Assembly (NCBI GenBank): GCA_963736325.1 | Contig: CAVTOG010000009.1 | Span: 682,001-746,000 of the forward strand | Length of the DNA: 64,000 nucleotides | From: Actinoallomurus sp963736325 | GTDB lineage: Bacteria; Actinomycetota; Actinomycetes; Streptosporangiales; Streptosporangiaceae | Reading direction: 5' to 3' | In this document: in pieces, positions 25,668-33,860 of the stretch | Layout: the number at the start of each line of letters is the position of its first letter | Numbering within the stretch: the stretch's first letter is position 1 | Notes under the pieces: model-generated | Databases searched by the model: none | Told to the model about the DNA's origin: nothing | Seen by the model: the letters and a program-made list of their open reading frames with translations, nothing else | Made by a program: the position numbers and the translations under genes

Positions 25668-26618
25668 ATGACCCGATGGGGACTCACGATCCCGCTGCAG
25701 GAAATCCCGCTCGCCCGGCACCGGCAGATCGTCGAGCCGCTCGAAGACCTCGGCTACACCGATGTATGGTCGGCCGAGACCAACGGCACCGACGCGTTCA
25801 CCCCGCTCGCGCTCGCCTCCCAGTGGGCGCCCGGACTCCGGCTCGGCTCCGCCATCGTGCCGGTCTACACTCGCGGCCCCGGGCTGCTCGCCCAGCAGGC
25901 CGCGACGATCGAGGGCCTCGCGCCGGGCCGGTTCGTGCTCGGCGTCGGCACGTCGTCGCCGGCGATCGTCGAACGCTGGAACGGCATCCCGTTCACCGAG
26001 CCATACGCGCGGATCCGTGACACCCACCGGTTCCTGCGGCGCGCGCTGGCCGGTGAGAAGGTCACCGACGAGGCCCTCGGCGTGACCGGCTTCCGGCTGG
26101 ACAACACCCCGGAGACGCCGCCGCCGATCATGCTCGCAGCCCTGCGCCCCGGCATGCTGCGCCTGGCCGCGCGCGAGGCCGACGGTGCGATCACCAACTG
26201 GCTCGCCCCGCACGACGTCCGCACCGTACGCGGGGAGCTGGGCGCCGAGAAGGAGCTCATCGCGCGGATCTTCGTCTGCCCGACCGCCGACGCCGAGCAG
26301 GCGCGGGCGATCGGCCGCTGGATGATCGCCGCGTACATGACCGTGCCCGTCTACGCGGCCTTCCACGAGTGGCTGGGGCGCGGGGAGCGGCTCGCCCCGA
26401 TGAACAAGGCGTGGGCGGCCGGCGACCGCAAGGGCGCGCTCGGCCTGATCCCGGACGAGGTCGTCGACGATCTGATCGTCCACGGCCGGCCGGAGGCCTG
26501 CCGGGAACGCATCCAGGAGTATGTGGAGAACGGCCTGGACACGCCGGTCCTGGCGGTCGTGCCGGTTAACGACATATCGGTCGAAGACGCGGTAGGCGCG
26601 CTGTCACCGAACGTGTGA
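25668..26618 (+). CDS. LLM-class F420-dependent oxidoreductase
   Basis: Luciferase-like monooxygenase-fold enzyme of 316 residues. It shows the TIM-barrel features of the F420-binding group, such as YTDVWSAETNGTDAF, GLAPGRFVLGVGTSSP and DGAITNWLAP. It is close in style to the Rv3093c-like subfamily. It would use coenzyme F420 for hydride transfer on an unknown substrate. GAGGAGG overlaps the stop of the preceding SDR gene, so translation is coupled or nearly so. The SDR-LLM pair suggests sequential redox steps of one catabolic route. Confidence 0.87.
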   Translation: MTRWGLTIPLQEIPLARHRQIVEPLEDLGYTDVWSAETNGTDAFTPLALASQWAPGLRLGSAIVPVYTRGPGLLAQQAATIEGLAPGRFVLGVGTSSPAIVERWNGIPFTEPYARIRDTHRFLRRALAGEKVTDEALGVTGFRLDNTPETPPPIMLAALRPGMLRLAAREADGAITNWLAPHDVRTVRGELGAEKELIARIFVCPTADAEQARAIGRWMIAAYMTVPVYAAFHEWLGRGERLAPMNKAWAAGDRKGALGLIPDEVVDDLIVHGRPEACRERIQEYVENGLDTPVLAVVPVNDISVEDAVGALSPNV

Positions 26619-26739
26619 GGGCCTTAAGAGATTCGTACGAGATGGGCATGTTTGCAGGTCCCACGGTCGGGCATGGCAGGGCCCAAGCAGGGCCTGAGGG
26701 CCGTGCCGACTCTGGAATCGACCAAAGGAGCTGTTGACA

Positions 26740-27033
26740 GTGCTCACGCTGACCGACTCGGCGGTCCAGGTGATTCGTACCGTCACAAGCCAGCCCGAGC
26801 TTTCGCCACAGACCGGTCTGAGGATCGCGACCCAGCCGCAACCCGATGACGCGGGCACGCTCGCCCTCGCCGTCGCGGATGGTCCGCAGGCCGGAGACGC
26901 GGTGGTCGAGGAGCAGGGCGCCCGTGTGTATCTCGAACCGGACGCCGCGTCGATCCTCGACGAGATGACGCTGGACGCGAGCGTCGACGAACAGGGGGAC
27001 GTGACGTTCCGTCTCGCCGAGACGGCAGGTTAG
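26740..27033 (+). CDS. Small HesB/IscA-like protein
   Basis: Protein of 97 residues with the HesB fold pattern of Streptomyces proteins annotated as HesB-like (LTLTDSAVQVIR, GLRIATQP, VYLEPDAASILD). It contains no cysteine at all, so it cannot bind an iron-sulfur cluster as IscA does; the function is unknown. AAAGGAG at 26724-26730 precedes both a TTG at 26734 (3 nt) and GTG 26740 (9 nt); spacing favours GTG 26740. It is monocistronic and closed by a strong terminator. Confidence 0.8.
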   Translation: MLTLTDSAVQVIRTVTSQPELSPQTGLRIATQPQPDDAGTLALAVADGPQAGDAVVEEQGARVYLEPDAASILDEMTLDASVDEQGDVTFRLAETAG

Positions 27034-27053
27034 CCCGCGAGACGACGTGGTGA

Positions 27054-27085
27054 CGGCCCCGGGCGGAGACGCCCGGGGCCGTTTC
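27054..27085 (+). terminator. Rho-independent terminator after the HesB-like gene
   Basis: Perfect 12-bp stem (27054-27065 with 27070-27081, CGGCCCCGGGCG / CGCCCGGGGCCG), GAGA tetraloop, then TTTCT. This is the clearest intrinsic terminator in the window. Confidence 0.85.
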
Positions 27086-27136
27086 TATGAGTGAAAGTCT
27101 AAAAAATATGCTCAACGATGTGGTCGAAGGTGCCCG

Positions 27137-28399
27137 CTGGAAGTTCGAGGAGAACGGGATCTCGCCATTTCCACTCACTCTTCAGTTCACGGTGCCGGCT
27201 GGGCACTCGCCGACGACGGCGCCGCGTTCACGAACCTCCTCCGGTCGCTTCCGGCCCGGCCACGCCTCCTCGGCATCGGGGAGCCGATGCACGGCGAAGA
27301 GGAGTTTCCGCGCCTGCGCAACCGGCTGTTCGAGCACCTCGTCGAGCACGAGGGATACCGGTCGATCGCCCTTGAGAGCGACTGTGTGGCCGGCCTGGCC
27401 GTCGACGTTTACGTCACCGAGGGCGTGGGTTCGCTCGACGAGGTGATGCGGAGCGGCTTCAGCCACGGCTTCGGAGAGCTGGCGCCCAACCGCGAACTCG
27501 TCCAGTGGATGAGGGAGTACAACCAGGACCGGCCGACCGCGGACCGGCTGCGGTTCTTCGGGGTCGACGCGCCGATGGAGATGTCCGGTGCCGCCAGTCC
27601 GCGGAAGCCGCTCACCGCGCTCCGCGCCTACCTCGCGGCCCACCTGGACACCGATCCGGTCCCCGAGGAGACCTTGGAAGGCCTGATCGGCGACGACGGG
27701 CGCTGGACCGATCCGCTGGCGGCCATTGACCCCTCGCGCTCGGTGGGATCCTCCGCCGATGTCGCGGCGCTGCGCCTGATCGTGGACGACCTGTCGACCC
27801 TGCTGAGGTCGGAGTCACCGCACCTGATCGCCGCGTCCTCCTACGACGAGTGGTGGCGAGCCTGCCTGTACGCGCGCACCGCCGCCGGGCTGCTCCGCTC
27901 CCACGTCGCGATGGCCGAGAGGTCGGAGAACCGCATCGTCCGGCTGCTCGCCCTGCGCGACGCGATGATGGCCGAGAACATCGAGGCTCTCGTGGAGACG
28001 CCGACCCTCCTGTTCGCCCACAACCGCCACCTGCAGAGGGACAAGAGCCTCTGGCTTCTTCCGCCGGGCTGGGGCCCGCTGGAGGGGCGGACGCTGGAGT
28101 GGTGGGGCGCCGGCGCGATCGTCGGCGCGCGGCTGGGCGACGAGTACGCCTTCATCGCCGCGGCCCTGGGCGCCGCGCCGGGCCGCGGGCTCGACGCTCC
28201 CAAGCCCGACACGATCGAGGGCATCCTCTCCACGCTCCCGGAGAGCCACCACGTGCTCAACGCGAAACACCTGGCCGCGGCCCTCGACGGCGCGGAGCCG
28301 ACCCCAAGGACCGACAACACGGCCGACTACGGCTACTTCGCGCTGAACCCCGCCCACCTGGCGGAGGCCGACGGGGTCGCCTTCGTCAAGACCGTCTAG
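27137..28399 (+). CDS. Erythromycin-esterase-family protein with no canonical start codon
   Basis: Cytosolic hydrolase-like protein of the EreA/succinoglycan-biosynthesis-associated family. The family's N-terminal motif appears as RLLGIGEPMHGEEEF, and the later histidine region as LLFAHNRHLQRD with LLPPGWGPLEG. The first ATG of the frame, at 27287, falls inside the first motif (the M of GEPMHGE), so it cannot be the true start. Upstream the frame is open back to a TGA at 27092 but has no ATG, GTG or TTG. A CTG at 27137 with AAGGTG 5 nt upstream is the best candidate and gives about 420 residues; an ATT at 27167 or a frameshift are alternatives. Real macrolide-esterase activity should not be assumed. 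Its stop shares a CTAG with the convergent gene. Confidence 0.72.
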   Translation: MEVRGERDLAISTHSSVHGAGWALADDGAAFTNLLRSLPARPRLLGIGEPMHGEEEFPRLRNRLFEHLVEHEGYRSIALESDCVAGLAVDVYVTEGVGSLDEVMRSGFSHGFGELAPNRELVQWMREYNQDRPTADRLRFFGVDAPMEMSGAASPRKPLTALRAYLAAHLDTDPVPEETLEGLIGDDGRWTDPLAAIDPSRSVGSSADVAALRLIVDDLSTLLRSESPHLIAASSYDEWWRACLYARTAAGLLRSHVAMAERSENRIVRLLALRDAMMAENIEALVETPTLLFAHNRHLQRDKSLWLLPPGWGPLEGRTLEWWGAGAIVGARLGDEYAFIAAALGAAPGRGLDAPKPDTIEGILSTLPESHHVLNAKHLAAALDGAEPTPRTDNTADYGYFALNPAHLAEADGVAFVKTV

Positions 28400-29490
28400 A
28401 GGGCGGCGAACGGCGCGCCCGGGGCCGGCCCGGGCGCGGGCAGGTCCAGCAGCCGCGCGAGCAGCTGCGACGCGGTGTTGTTGTACGGGAAGTCGCTGCG
28501 GGGATCCAGGAGGTCGCCGTCGATGAAGGCCTGCCCGATGCGCGCCATCATCACGCTGAACTTGAAGGCCGAGAGCACCTCGTAGTACGCGAGATTCCGC
28601 ATTTTGCGGCCGAGCAGCTCCTCATAGAACGCCACGGTGTTCTCGTAGCTCGGGAAGCCGAACAGGCGCCGCACGCCGATGCCCTCGGAGTGGTGGCGGT
28701 CCAGGAACATGTACCAGGCCAGGTCCTCCTCGGGCGCTCCGAGCGTTGCCGCCTCCCAGTCGAGCACCGCCTGCGGGGCGCCGTCCCGGTAGACGATGTT
28801 GCCGATCCGCGCGTCGCCCCACAGCAGCACCGGAGGGTCGGGTTCGGGCGGCCGGTGGGCGCGCAGCCACCGGAGGGCCGCCGCCGCGGTGGGCTGCGTC
28901 CCGCCGTACGCCCAGGACATGTAGTGCGCGTAGTAGCCGAGCCGCTGGTTGATCCCGGTACGGCCGTACGCGGGCCGGTCGATGAAGGTGAACTGGGACG
29001 CCGGCAACCGGTGCACGTCGGAGAGGATCTCGATGCCGGCCCACCAGATGCGGCCGCGCACCGCCGGCGGGACCTTCGTGACCCACCCTCCCTGGTGGTA
29101 GGGCGGAAAGTCGCCGGGCACCTCGCCGTCCACCCGTCCGAGGACGTAGAACGGCGCGCCCAGCACGCTCGCGTCCGGCTCGTACCAGCGCATCGCCGGC
29201 ACCGGGATCGACGTCGCCCGGTCGAGGATGGTGAGCAGCCGGTACTGGTCGGCGTACGGGAGCGGGTCGGGGAAGATCTTGTACCGCGTCGGGGCGACTT
29301 TGGCGACGAGACGCTGGGTGCGCCCGTCCCAGTCGGCGTCGAAGAGCAGGATGTCGGAGGAGAAGCCGTTGGTCCGTCGGGTCTCGACCATTCGGACGGC
29401 CACGTTGCGTGCGTCGGGAAGCCGCCTGGTGAGCCACTGTGCGAGCGTCGTGCGGATGAGCTGGGGATCACGCGGTCCGGATGCCGACAT
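28396..29490 (-). CDS. Phosphotransferase (APH-like) family protein
   Basis: Kinase-fold protein of 364 residues of the aminoglycoside phosphotransferase/ACAD10-like family. The catalytic loop appears as LLWGDARIGNIVYRD (usual HGDxxxxN with tryptophan for histidine) and the metal motif as AVLDWEAATLG. Such proteins in actinomycetes are often linked to acyl-CoA metabolism; antibiotic phosphorylation is not implied. ATG 29490 has GGAAGG upstream; an in-frame start at 29565 is possible but has no support. Its TAG overlaps the stop of the esterase-family gene. Confidence 0.83.
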   Translation of the reverse strand: MSASGPRDPQLIRTTLAQWLTRRLPDARNVAVRMVETRRTNGFSSDILLFDADWDGRTQRLVAKVAPTRYKIFPDPLPYADQYRLLTILDRATSIPVPAMRWYEPDASVLGAPFYVLGRVDGEVPGDFPPYHQGGWVTKVPPAVRGRIWWAGIEILSDVHRLPASQFTFIDRPAYGRTGINQRLGYYAHYMSWAYGGTQPTAAAALRWLRAHRPPEPDPPVLLWGDARIGNIVYRDGAPQAVLDWEAATLGAPEEDLAWYMFLDRHHSEGIGVRRLFGFPSYENTVAFYEELLGRKMRNLAYYEVLSAFKFSVMMARIGQAFIDGDLLDPRSDFPYNNTASQLLARLLDLPAPGPAPGAPFAAL

Positions 29491-29719
29491 TCCGCCGCCT
29501 TCCCTGCGGATTGCGTGCCGCCACTTGGTACGTCTGTAACAAATAGCTTCATCCCAGTCAACCATTCGGGAAGCGTTAGGGATCGTCTCTCGGGCGTGAA
29601 GGTTCCGTGCCCGTCCGGCCGATTCGCCGCGCGGATCCCCAGAGCCGTCGCGGAGGAGTGCGCGGCACGCGGACGGAAAATGAGAGGCGCCCGGCGTGGC
29701 CCGCGGGGAGACTCGAGCG

Positions 29720-30217
29720 ATGACCGATCTTCCCGAACCACCTCACCTCGTCTGGCCGACGACGGCGGTGCGCGACTCCTACCTGTCCGGTGAGCGGATC
29801 GATCTCCAGGAGCGTGGGACGCCGACCGGCGGGCTGGACGAGGGCGAGGCGGACTTCGACGCCTACGTCGAGAAGCGGCGCGGCGTGCACACCCGGTGGG
29901 GCGTCCCGTCCACGATCTTCTGGTACGTCTCGGGCGAGCACTACATCGGCACGCTCGTCATCCGGCACCGGCTGACGCCCGAGCTGGAAGACGCCGGTGG
30001 CCACATCGGCTACCACGTCGTCAAGCCCTGGCAGCGGCAGGGGCACGCCACCCGGATGCTGGCCGCCGGGCTCGTGGAGTGCCGCCGGCTCGGCATCGAG
30101 AAGGCCCTGTTGACCTGCGAGATCGACAACGAGCCCTCCCGCCGCGTGATCCTCGCGAACGGCGGTGTGCCCGACGGCACCCGCCAGGGGGAGGACCGCT
30201 TCTGGATCGGCCTGTGA
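29720..30217 (+). CDS. GNAT-family N-acetyltransferase
   Basis: Protein of 165 residues. The acetyl-CoA binding motif A appears as HVVKPWQRQGHATRMLAAG, and the C-terminal part has CEIDNEPSRRVILANGG, typical of GNAT acetyltransferases acting on small molecules or ribosomal/peptide amines. The acceptor is unknown. ATG 29720 is preceded by GGGGAG with 9 nt spacing. The divergent gap to the phosphotransferase gene (29491-29719) shows no feature I can name. Confidence 0.82.
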   Translation: MTDLPEPPHLVWPTTAVRDSYLSGERIDLQERGTPTGGLDEGEADFDAYVEKRRGVHTRWGVPSTIFWYVSGEHYIGTLVIRHRLTPELEDAGGHIGYHVVKPWQRQGHATRMLAAGLVECRRLGIEKALLTCEIDNEPSRRVILANGGVPDGTRQGEDRFWIGL

Positions 30218-30257
30218 AACGATCGACGGAGTGGATTTCGGAGAGAGGTGAGAGGGA

Positions 30258-30893
30258 ATGCAGCTGACCAAATTCGGGCATGCCTGCGTACGCGTGCGGA
30301 AGGACGATCGCACTCTCGTCATCGACCCGGGCGGGCTCACGCCGGAGAGCGACGTGATCACGGGCGCCGAGGCCGTGCTCATCACGCACGAGCACTTCGA
30401 CCACCTGGAGGCCGAGCGCCTCCGCGAGGCCATGGCCGAGGACCCCCGGCTCACGATCTACACCTGCCGCGCCACCGCCCAGATCCTCGGTGACGCCGGA
30501 GACCGGATCCGGATCGTCGGCGACGGCGACTCGCTGACGATCGCCGGATTCGACGTCGCCGTCGTCGGGCAGCACCACGAGGTCGTCCACCCCGACGTGC
30601 CACCGGTCGAGAACATCGGGTTCTTCATCGACGGTGAGGTCTTCCACCCCGGCGACGCCTTCACGGTCCTGGACGCCCCGACGCTGCTCGTCCCGGGCCA
30701 GGCGCCGTGGATGAAGGCCGCGGAGATGATCCAGTACCTGCGGGCCATCCGTCCCCGGCGGGCGTTCGCGATCCACGACGGCCTGCTGAACGACGCGGGT
30801 CTCGGGCTCCTCGAAGGCCAGCTCGCGGGAGAGGCCAAGAAGCAGGACGCCGACTTCCGGCGGCTGCGCCCCGGTGAGTCCATCGACCTCTGA
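30258..30893 (+). CDS. MBL-fold (UlaG-like) metal-dependent hydrolase
   Basis: Compact metallo-beta-lactamase-fold protein of 211 residues. The metal motif is THEHFDHLE (HxHxDH), with further histidines in VVGQHHEVVH, the aspartate in FHPGDAF and the C-terminal histidine in FAIHDG. It belongs to the small cytosolic UlaG/YfiR-like hydrolases, some of which are lactonases or phosphodiesterases. It is 98 nt upstream of the fuconate genes, with a hairpin in between, so co-transcription is uncertain. A lactonase role in that pathway is tempting but unproven. Confidence 0.8.
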   Translation: MQLTKFGHACVRVRKDDRTLVIDPGGLTPESDVITGAEAVLITHEHFDHLEAERLREAMAEDPRLTIYTCRATAQILGDAGDRIRIVGDGDSLTIAGFDVAVVGQHHEVVHPDVPPVENIGFFIDGEVFHPGDAFTVLDAPTLLVPGQAPWMKAAEMIQYLRAIRPRRAFAIHDGLLNDAGLGLLEGQLAGEAKKQDADFRRLRPGESIDL

Positions 30894-30903
30894 TCAGGTA
30901 TTG

Positions 30904-30938
30904 CTCTCCTCGACCGCCCCTGAAATGGTCAAGGAGAG
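30904..30938. promoter_or_regulatory. Inverted repeat between the MBL-fold gene and the fuconate genes
   Basis: Arms CTCTCCTCGACC (30904-30915) and GGTCAAGGAGAG (30927-30938) pair over 12 positions with one mismatch around an 11-nt loop. It lies 10 nt after one stop and 53 nt before the next start, so it may be a terminator or the operator of the fuconate cassette. Confidence 0.4.
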
Positions 30939-30991
30939 GGAACTGTTCCGGTGGACCGATCGGACGGGCCCGCGACCAGGGGGACCGTTCG

Positions 30992-31831
30992 GTGAAACTC
31001 TTGCGTGTCGGACCGGAAGGCGCCGAGCGCCCTGCGGTGCTGGCCGATGACGGAGCACTCCTCGACCTGTCCGGCTTCACCGACGACATCGACGGGGCGT
31101 TCCTCGCCACCGGGCTCGACCGGGCCACCGCCGCGTACGCCGCGGGCGAGCTGCCGCCGATCCAGAACACCAAACGCGTCGGCGCCCCGGTGGCGAGACC
31201 GGGCAAGGTCGTCTGCATCGGCCTCAACTACCGCGACCACGCGGCGGAGACCGGCTCGGCGATCCCGGACGAGCCGATCATCTTCATGAAGGCCGTCAAC
31301 ACGGTCATCGGCCCCGCCGACGACGTGCTGATCCCCAAGAACAGCCAGAAGACCGACTACGAGGTCGAGCTGGCCGTCGTGATGGGCGGCACCGCCCGCT
31401 ACCTCGACTCGCCGGACGAGGCGCGTGCCCTGATCGCCGGTTTCACGATCAGCAACGACGTATCCGAGCGGGAGTTCCAGCTCGAACGCGGCGGCACCTG
31501 GGACAAGGGCAAGTCCTGTGAGACGTTCAACCCGATGGGGCCTTACCTCGTCACCAGGGACGAGATTCCCGACCCGCAGAACCTCGGCCTGCGGCTGTGG
31601 GTCAACGGCGAGCTGCGCCAGAACGGCACCACCCAGGACATGATCTTCGGCGTCGACCACCTGATCTGGTACCTGAGCCGCTTCATGGTCCTGGAGCCCG
31701 GCGACGTCATCAACACCGGGACCCCCGCCGGGGTCGCCATGGGCCGGCCCGGCAAACCGTACCTGCGCGTGGGGGACATCGTGGAAATGGAGATCGACGG
31801 GCTCGGCCGCCAGCGTCAGAGTCTCGCGTGA
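30992..31831 (+). CDS. FAH-family hydrolase, likely 2,4-diketo-3-deoxy-L-fuconate hydrolase
   Basis: Fumarylacetoacetate-hydrolase-fold enzyme of 279 residues. Metal-binding glutamates lie in DYEVELAVVMG and the family sequence GLNYRDHAAETG is present; the C-terminal region NTGTPAGVAMGRPG is typical. In the non-phosphorylated L-fucose route an enzyme of this family splits 2,4-diketo-3-deoxy-L-fuconate to pyruvate and L-lactate. That assignment is favoured because the next two genes encode the two preceding steps and the following three oxidise lactate. GTG 30992 begins the protein; its stop overlaps the next start by 4 nt (GTGA). Confidence 0.82.
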   Translation: MKLLRVGPEGAERPAVLADDGALLDLSGFTDDIDGAFLATGLDRATAAYAAGELPPIQNTKRVGAPVARPGKVVCIGLNYRDHAAETGSAIPDEPIIFMKAVNTVIGPADDVLIPKNSQKTDYEVELAVVMGGTARYLDSPDEARALIAGFTISNDVSEREFQLERGGTWDKGKSCETFNPMGPYLVTRDEIPDPQNLGLRLWVNGELRQNGTTQDMIFGVDHLIWYLSRFMVLEPGDVINTGTPAGVAMGRPGKPYLRVGDIVEMEIDGLGRQRQSLA

Positions 31832-33111
31832 GGGTCGTCTCGCTGGAGACCCACGACGTACGGTTCCCGACGTCGCGCCGGCTGGACGGTTCCGACGCGA
31901 TGAACCCCGATCCCGACTACTCCGTCGCGTACGTCGTGATCCGCACCGACACCGGGGCGGAGGGGCACGGGTTCTGCTTCACGATCGGGCGCGGCACCGA
32001 GGTGTGCGTCGCCGCGATCGAGGCGTACGCGCCGCTCGTCGTCGGCCGCGATCTGGACACGGGCGACCTGGGGGAGTTCGCGCGGCGGCTTGTGCACGAC
32101 AGCCAGCTCCGCTGGCTCGGACCGGAGAAGGGCGCGGTGCACATGGCCGCCGCCGCCCTCATCAACGCGGCGTTCGACCTGGCCGGACGGGTCGCGCGCG
32201 TCCCGGTCTGGCGGCTCCTGGCGGACCTGCCGCCCGACCGGATCACCGACCTCGTCGACTGGCGCTACTTCACCGACGCGCTCACTCCGGCCGACGCGAT
32301 CGACCTGCTCGACGCGGCTCGGGAGGGGCGCGGCGAGCGGCAGGACACCCTGCTCGCCACCGGCTTTCCCGCCTACGCCACCTCTCCCGGCTGGCTCGGC
32401 TACTCCGACGACAAGCTCGTACGCCTCACGCGCGAGGCCGTCGCGGACGGCTTCACGCTCATCAAGCTGAAGGTCGGGGCCGACCTGTCCGACGACGTCC
32501 GCCGCATGCGGCTCGCGCGCGAGGTGGTCGGGCCCGACGTACGGATCGCCATCGACGCCAACCAGCGCTGGGACGTCGCCCAGGCCGTCGAGTGGGTGCG
32601 CGCGCTCGGGCCGTACGACCCGTTCTGGATCGAGGAGCCGACCAGCCCCGATGACATCCTCGGCCACGCCGAGATCCGGCGCGGCGTACGGCCGGTGCGG
32701 GTCGCGACCGGCGAGCACGTCGCCAACCGCGTCGTCTTCAAGCAGATGCTCCAGGCCGAGGCGATCGACGTGCTGCAGATCGACGCCTGCCGCGTCGGCG
32801 GCGTGACGGAGAACATCGCGATCCTGCTGCTCGCGGCCAAGTACGGCGTGCCGGTGTGCCCGCACGCCGGCGGCGTCGGCCTGTGCGAAGTCGTGCAGCA
32901 CCTGTCGATGTTCGATTTCCTCGCGGTCGGCGGCACCGCCGAGGACCGCTCGATCGAGTACGTCGACCACCTCCACGAGCACTTCACCGACCCGGTGCGC
33001 GTCCGCGACGGCCGCTACCTCGCGCCCTCGGCCCCCGGAATGTCGGCGGAGATCAAGCACGGGAGCCTGACCGAGTACGCCTTTCCCGACGGTCCCGCCT
33101 GGAGGTCATGA
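31828..33111 (+). CDS. L-fuconate dehydratase
   Basis: Enolase-superfamily dehydratase of 427 residues, the usual size. It carries the N-terminal signature DGSDAMNPDPDYS characteristic of L-fuconate dehydratases, the KxK pair in LIKLKVGADL, metal ligands in IAIDANQRWD, WIEEPTSPDD and VATGEH, and the catalytic histidine in CPHAGGVGL. It converts L-fuconate to 2-keto-3-deoxy-L-fuconate. GTG 31828 overlaps the FAH stop, and the next gene begins 1 nt after its stop, so this is the middle of a tightly coupled operon. Confidence 0.92.
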   Translation: MRVVSLETHDVRFPTSRRLDGSDAMNPDPDYSVAYVVIRTDTGAEGHGFCFTIGRGTEVCVAAIEAYAPLVVGRDLDTGDLGEFARRLVHDSQLRWLGPEKGAVHMAAAALINAAFDLAGRVARVPVWRLLADLPPDRITDLVDWRYFTDALTPADAIDLLDAAREGRGERQDTLLATGFPAYATSPGWLGYSDDKLVRLTREAVADGFTLIKLKVGADLSDDVRRMRLAREVVGPDVRIAIDANQRWDVAQAVEWVRALGPYDPFWIEEPTSPDDILGHAEIRRGVRPVRVATGEHVANRVVFKQMLQAEAIDVLQIDACRVGGVTENIAILLLAAKYGVPVCPHAGGVGLCEVVQHLSMFDFLAVGGTAEDRSIEYVDHLHEHFTDPVRVRDGRYLAPSAPGMSAEIKHGSLTEYAFPDGPAWRS

Positions 33112-33112
33112 C

Positions 33113-33850
33113 GTGGAGTTCACCGGCATCAGAGCCCTCGTGACCGGAGGCGCGTCCGGCATCGGGCTCGCCACCGCGCGCCTGCTCACCTCGCGCGGCG
33201 CGGAGGTCGTCTGCCTGGACGTCGCCGACCCGCCGGCGCCGTTCACCGGGGTGCGCGCCGACGTCCGCGACGACGCCGCGGTGCGTACGGCCGTCGCCGA
33301 GGCCGCCGAACGCCTCGGTGGCCTCGACGTCGTGGTCAACAACGCGGGCATCGGCGCGCAGGGCACCGTCGAGGACAACGACGACGACGAGTGGCGGAAC
33401 GTCTTCGAGGTCAACGTGTTCGGCATGGTCCGGGTGGCGCGCGCTGCCCTCCCGCACCTGCGCCGGTCCTCACACGCCGCGATCGTCAACACCTGCTCGA
33501 TCGCGGCCACCGCCGGCCTGCCCAGCCGCGCCCTGTACTCCGCGACGAAGGGCGCCGTGCTGTCGCTGACGCTCGCGATGGCGGCGGACCACATACGCGA
33601 GGGCATCCGCGTGACCTGCGTGAACCCCGGAACCGCCGACACGCCCTGGATCGGCCGCCTGCTCGCGGCGGCCCCCGACCCGGAGGCGGAGCGCGCGGCG
33701 CTGGAGGCCCGCCAGCCGACGGGCCGCATGGTCGCCGCGGACGAGGTCGCCGCGGCCATCGCGTACCTGGCCAGCCCGCTGGCCTCCGCGACGACCGGCA
33801 CGGCACTGGAGGTCGACGGAGGGATGGCCGGTCTCCGGCTCAGGCCCTAG
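33113..33850 (+). CDS. SDR, likely 2-keto-3-deoxy-L-fuconate dehydrogenase
   Basis: Short-chain dehydrogenase of 245 residues: VTGGASGIGLATARL cofactor motif with aspartate after strand two (CLDVAD, NAD preference), NNAGIG, serine in NTCSIAATAG, and YSATK. The sequence VNPGTADTPWIGRLL is typical of 2-keto-3-deoxy-L-fuconate dehydrogenases, which make 2,4-diketo-3-deoxy-L-fuconate, the substrate of the FAH enzyme two genes upstream. GGAGGT at 33101-33106 is 6 nt before GTG 33113. Position between the dehydratase and lutA supports the role. Confidence 0.85.
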   Translation: MEFTGIRALVTGGASGIGLATARLLTSRGAEVVCLDVADPPAPFTGVRADVRDDAAVRTAVAEAAERLGGLDVVVNNAGIGAQGTVEDNDDDEWRNVFEVNVFGMVRVARAALPHLRRSSHAAIVNTCSIAATAGLPSRALYSATKGAVLSLTLAMAADHIREGIRVTCVNPGTADTPWIGRLLAAAPDPEAERAALEARQPTGRMVAADEVAAAIAYLASPLASATTGTALEVDGGMAGLRLRP

Positions 33851-33860
33851 GTTGGGGCGC

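Noticed and set aside
26619..26739. Possible small RNA or riboswitch in the gap before the HesB-like gene
   Set aside because: There are repeated CAGGGCC stretches but no clean stem-loop set or known riboswitch core.
27137..28399. A macrolide-resistance gene
   Set aside because: The family includes many proteins without antibiotic esterase activity, and the start is abnormal; resistance cannot be claimed from sequence.
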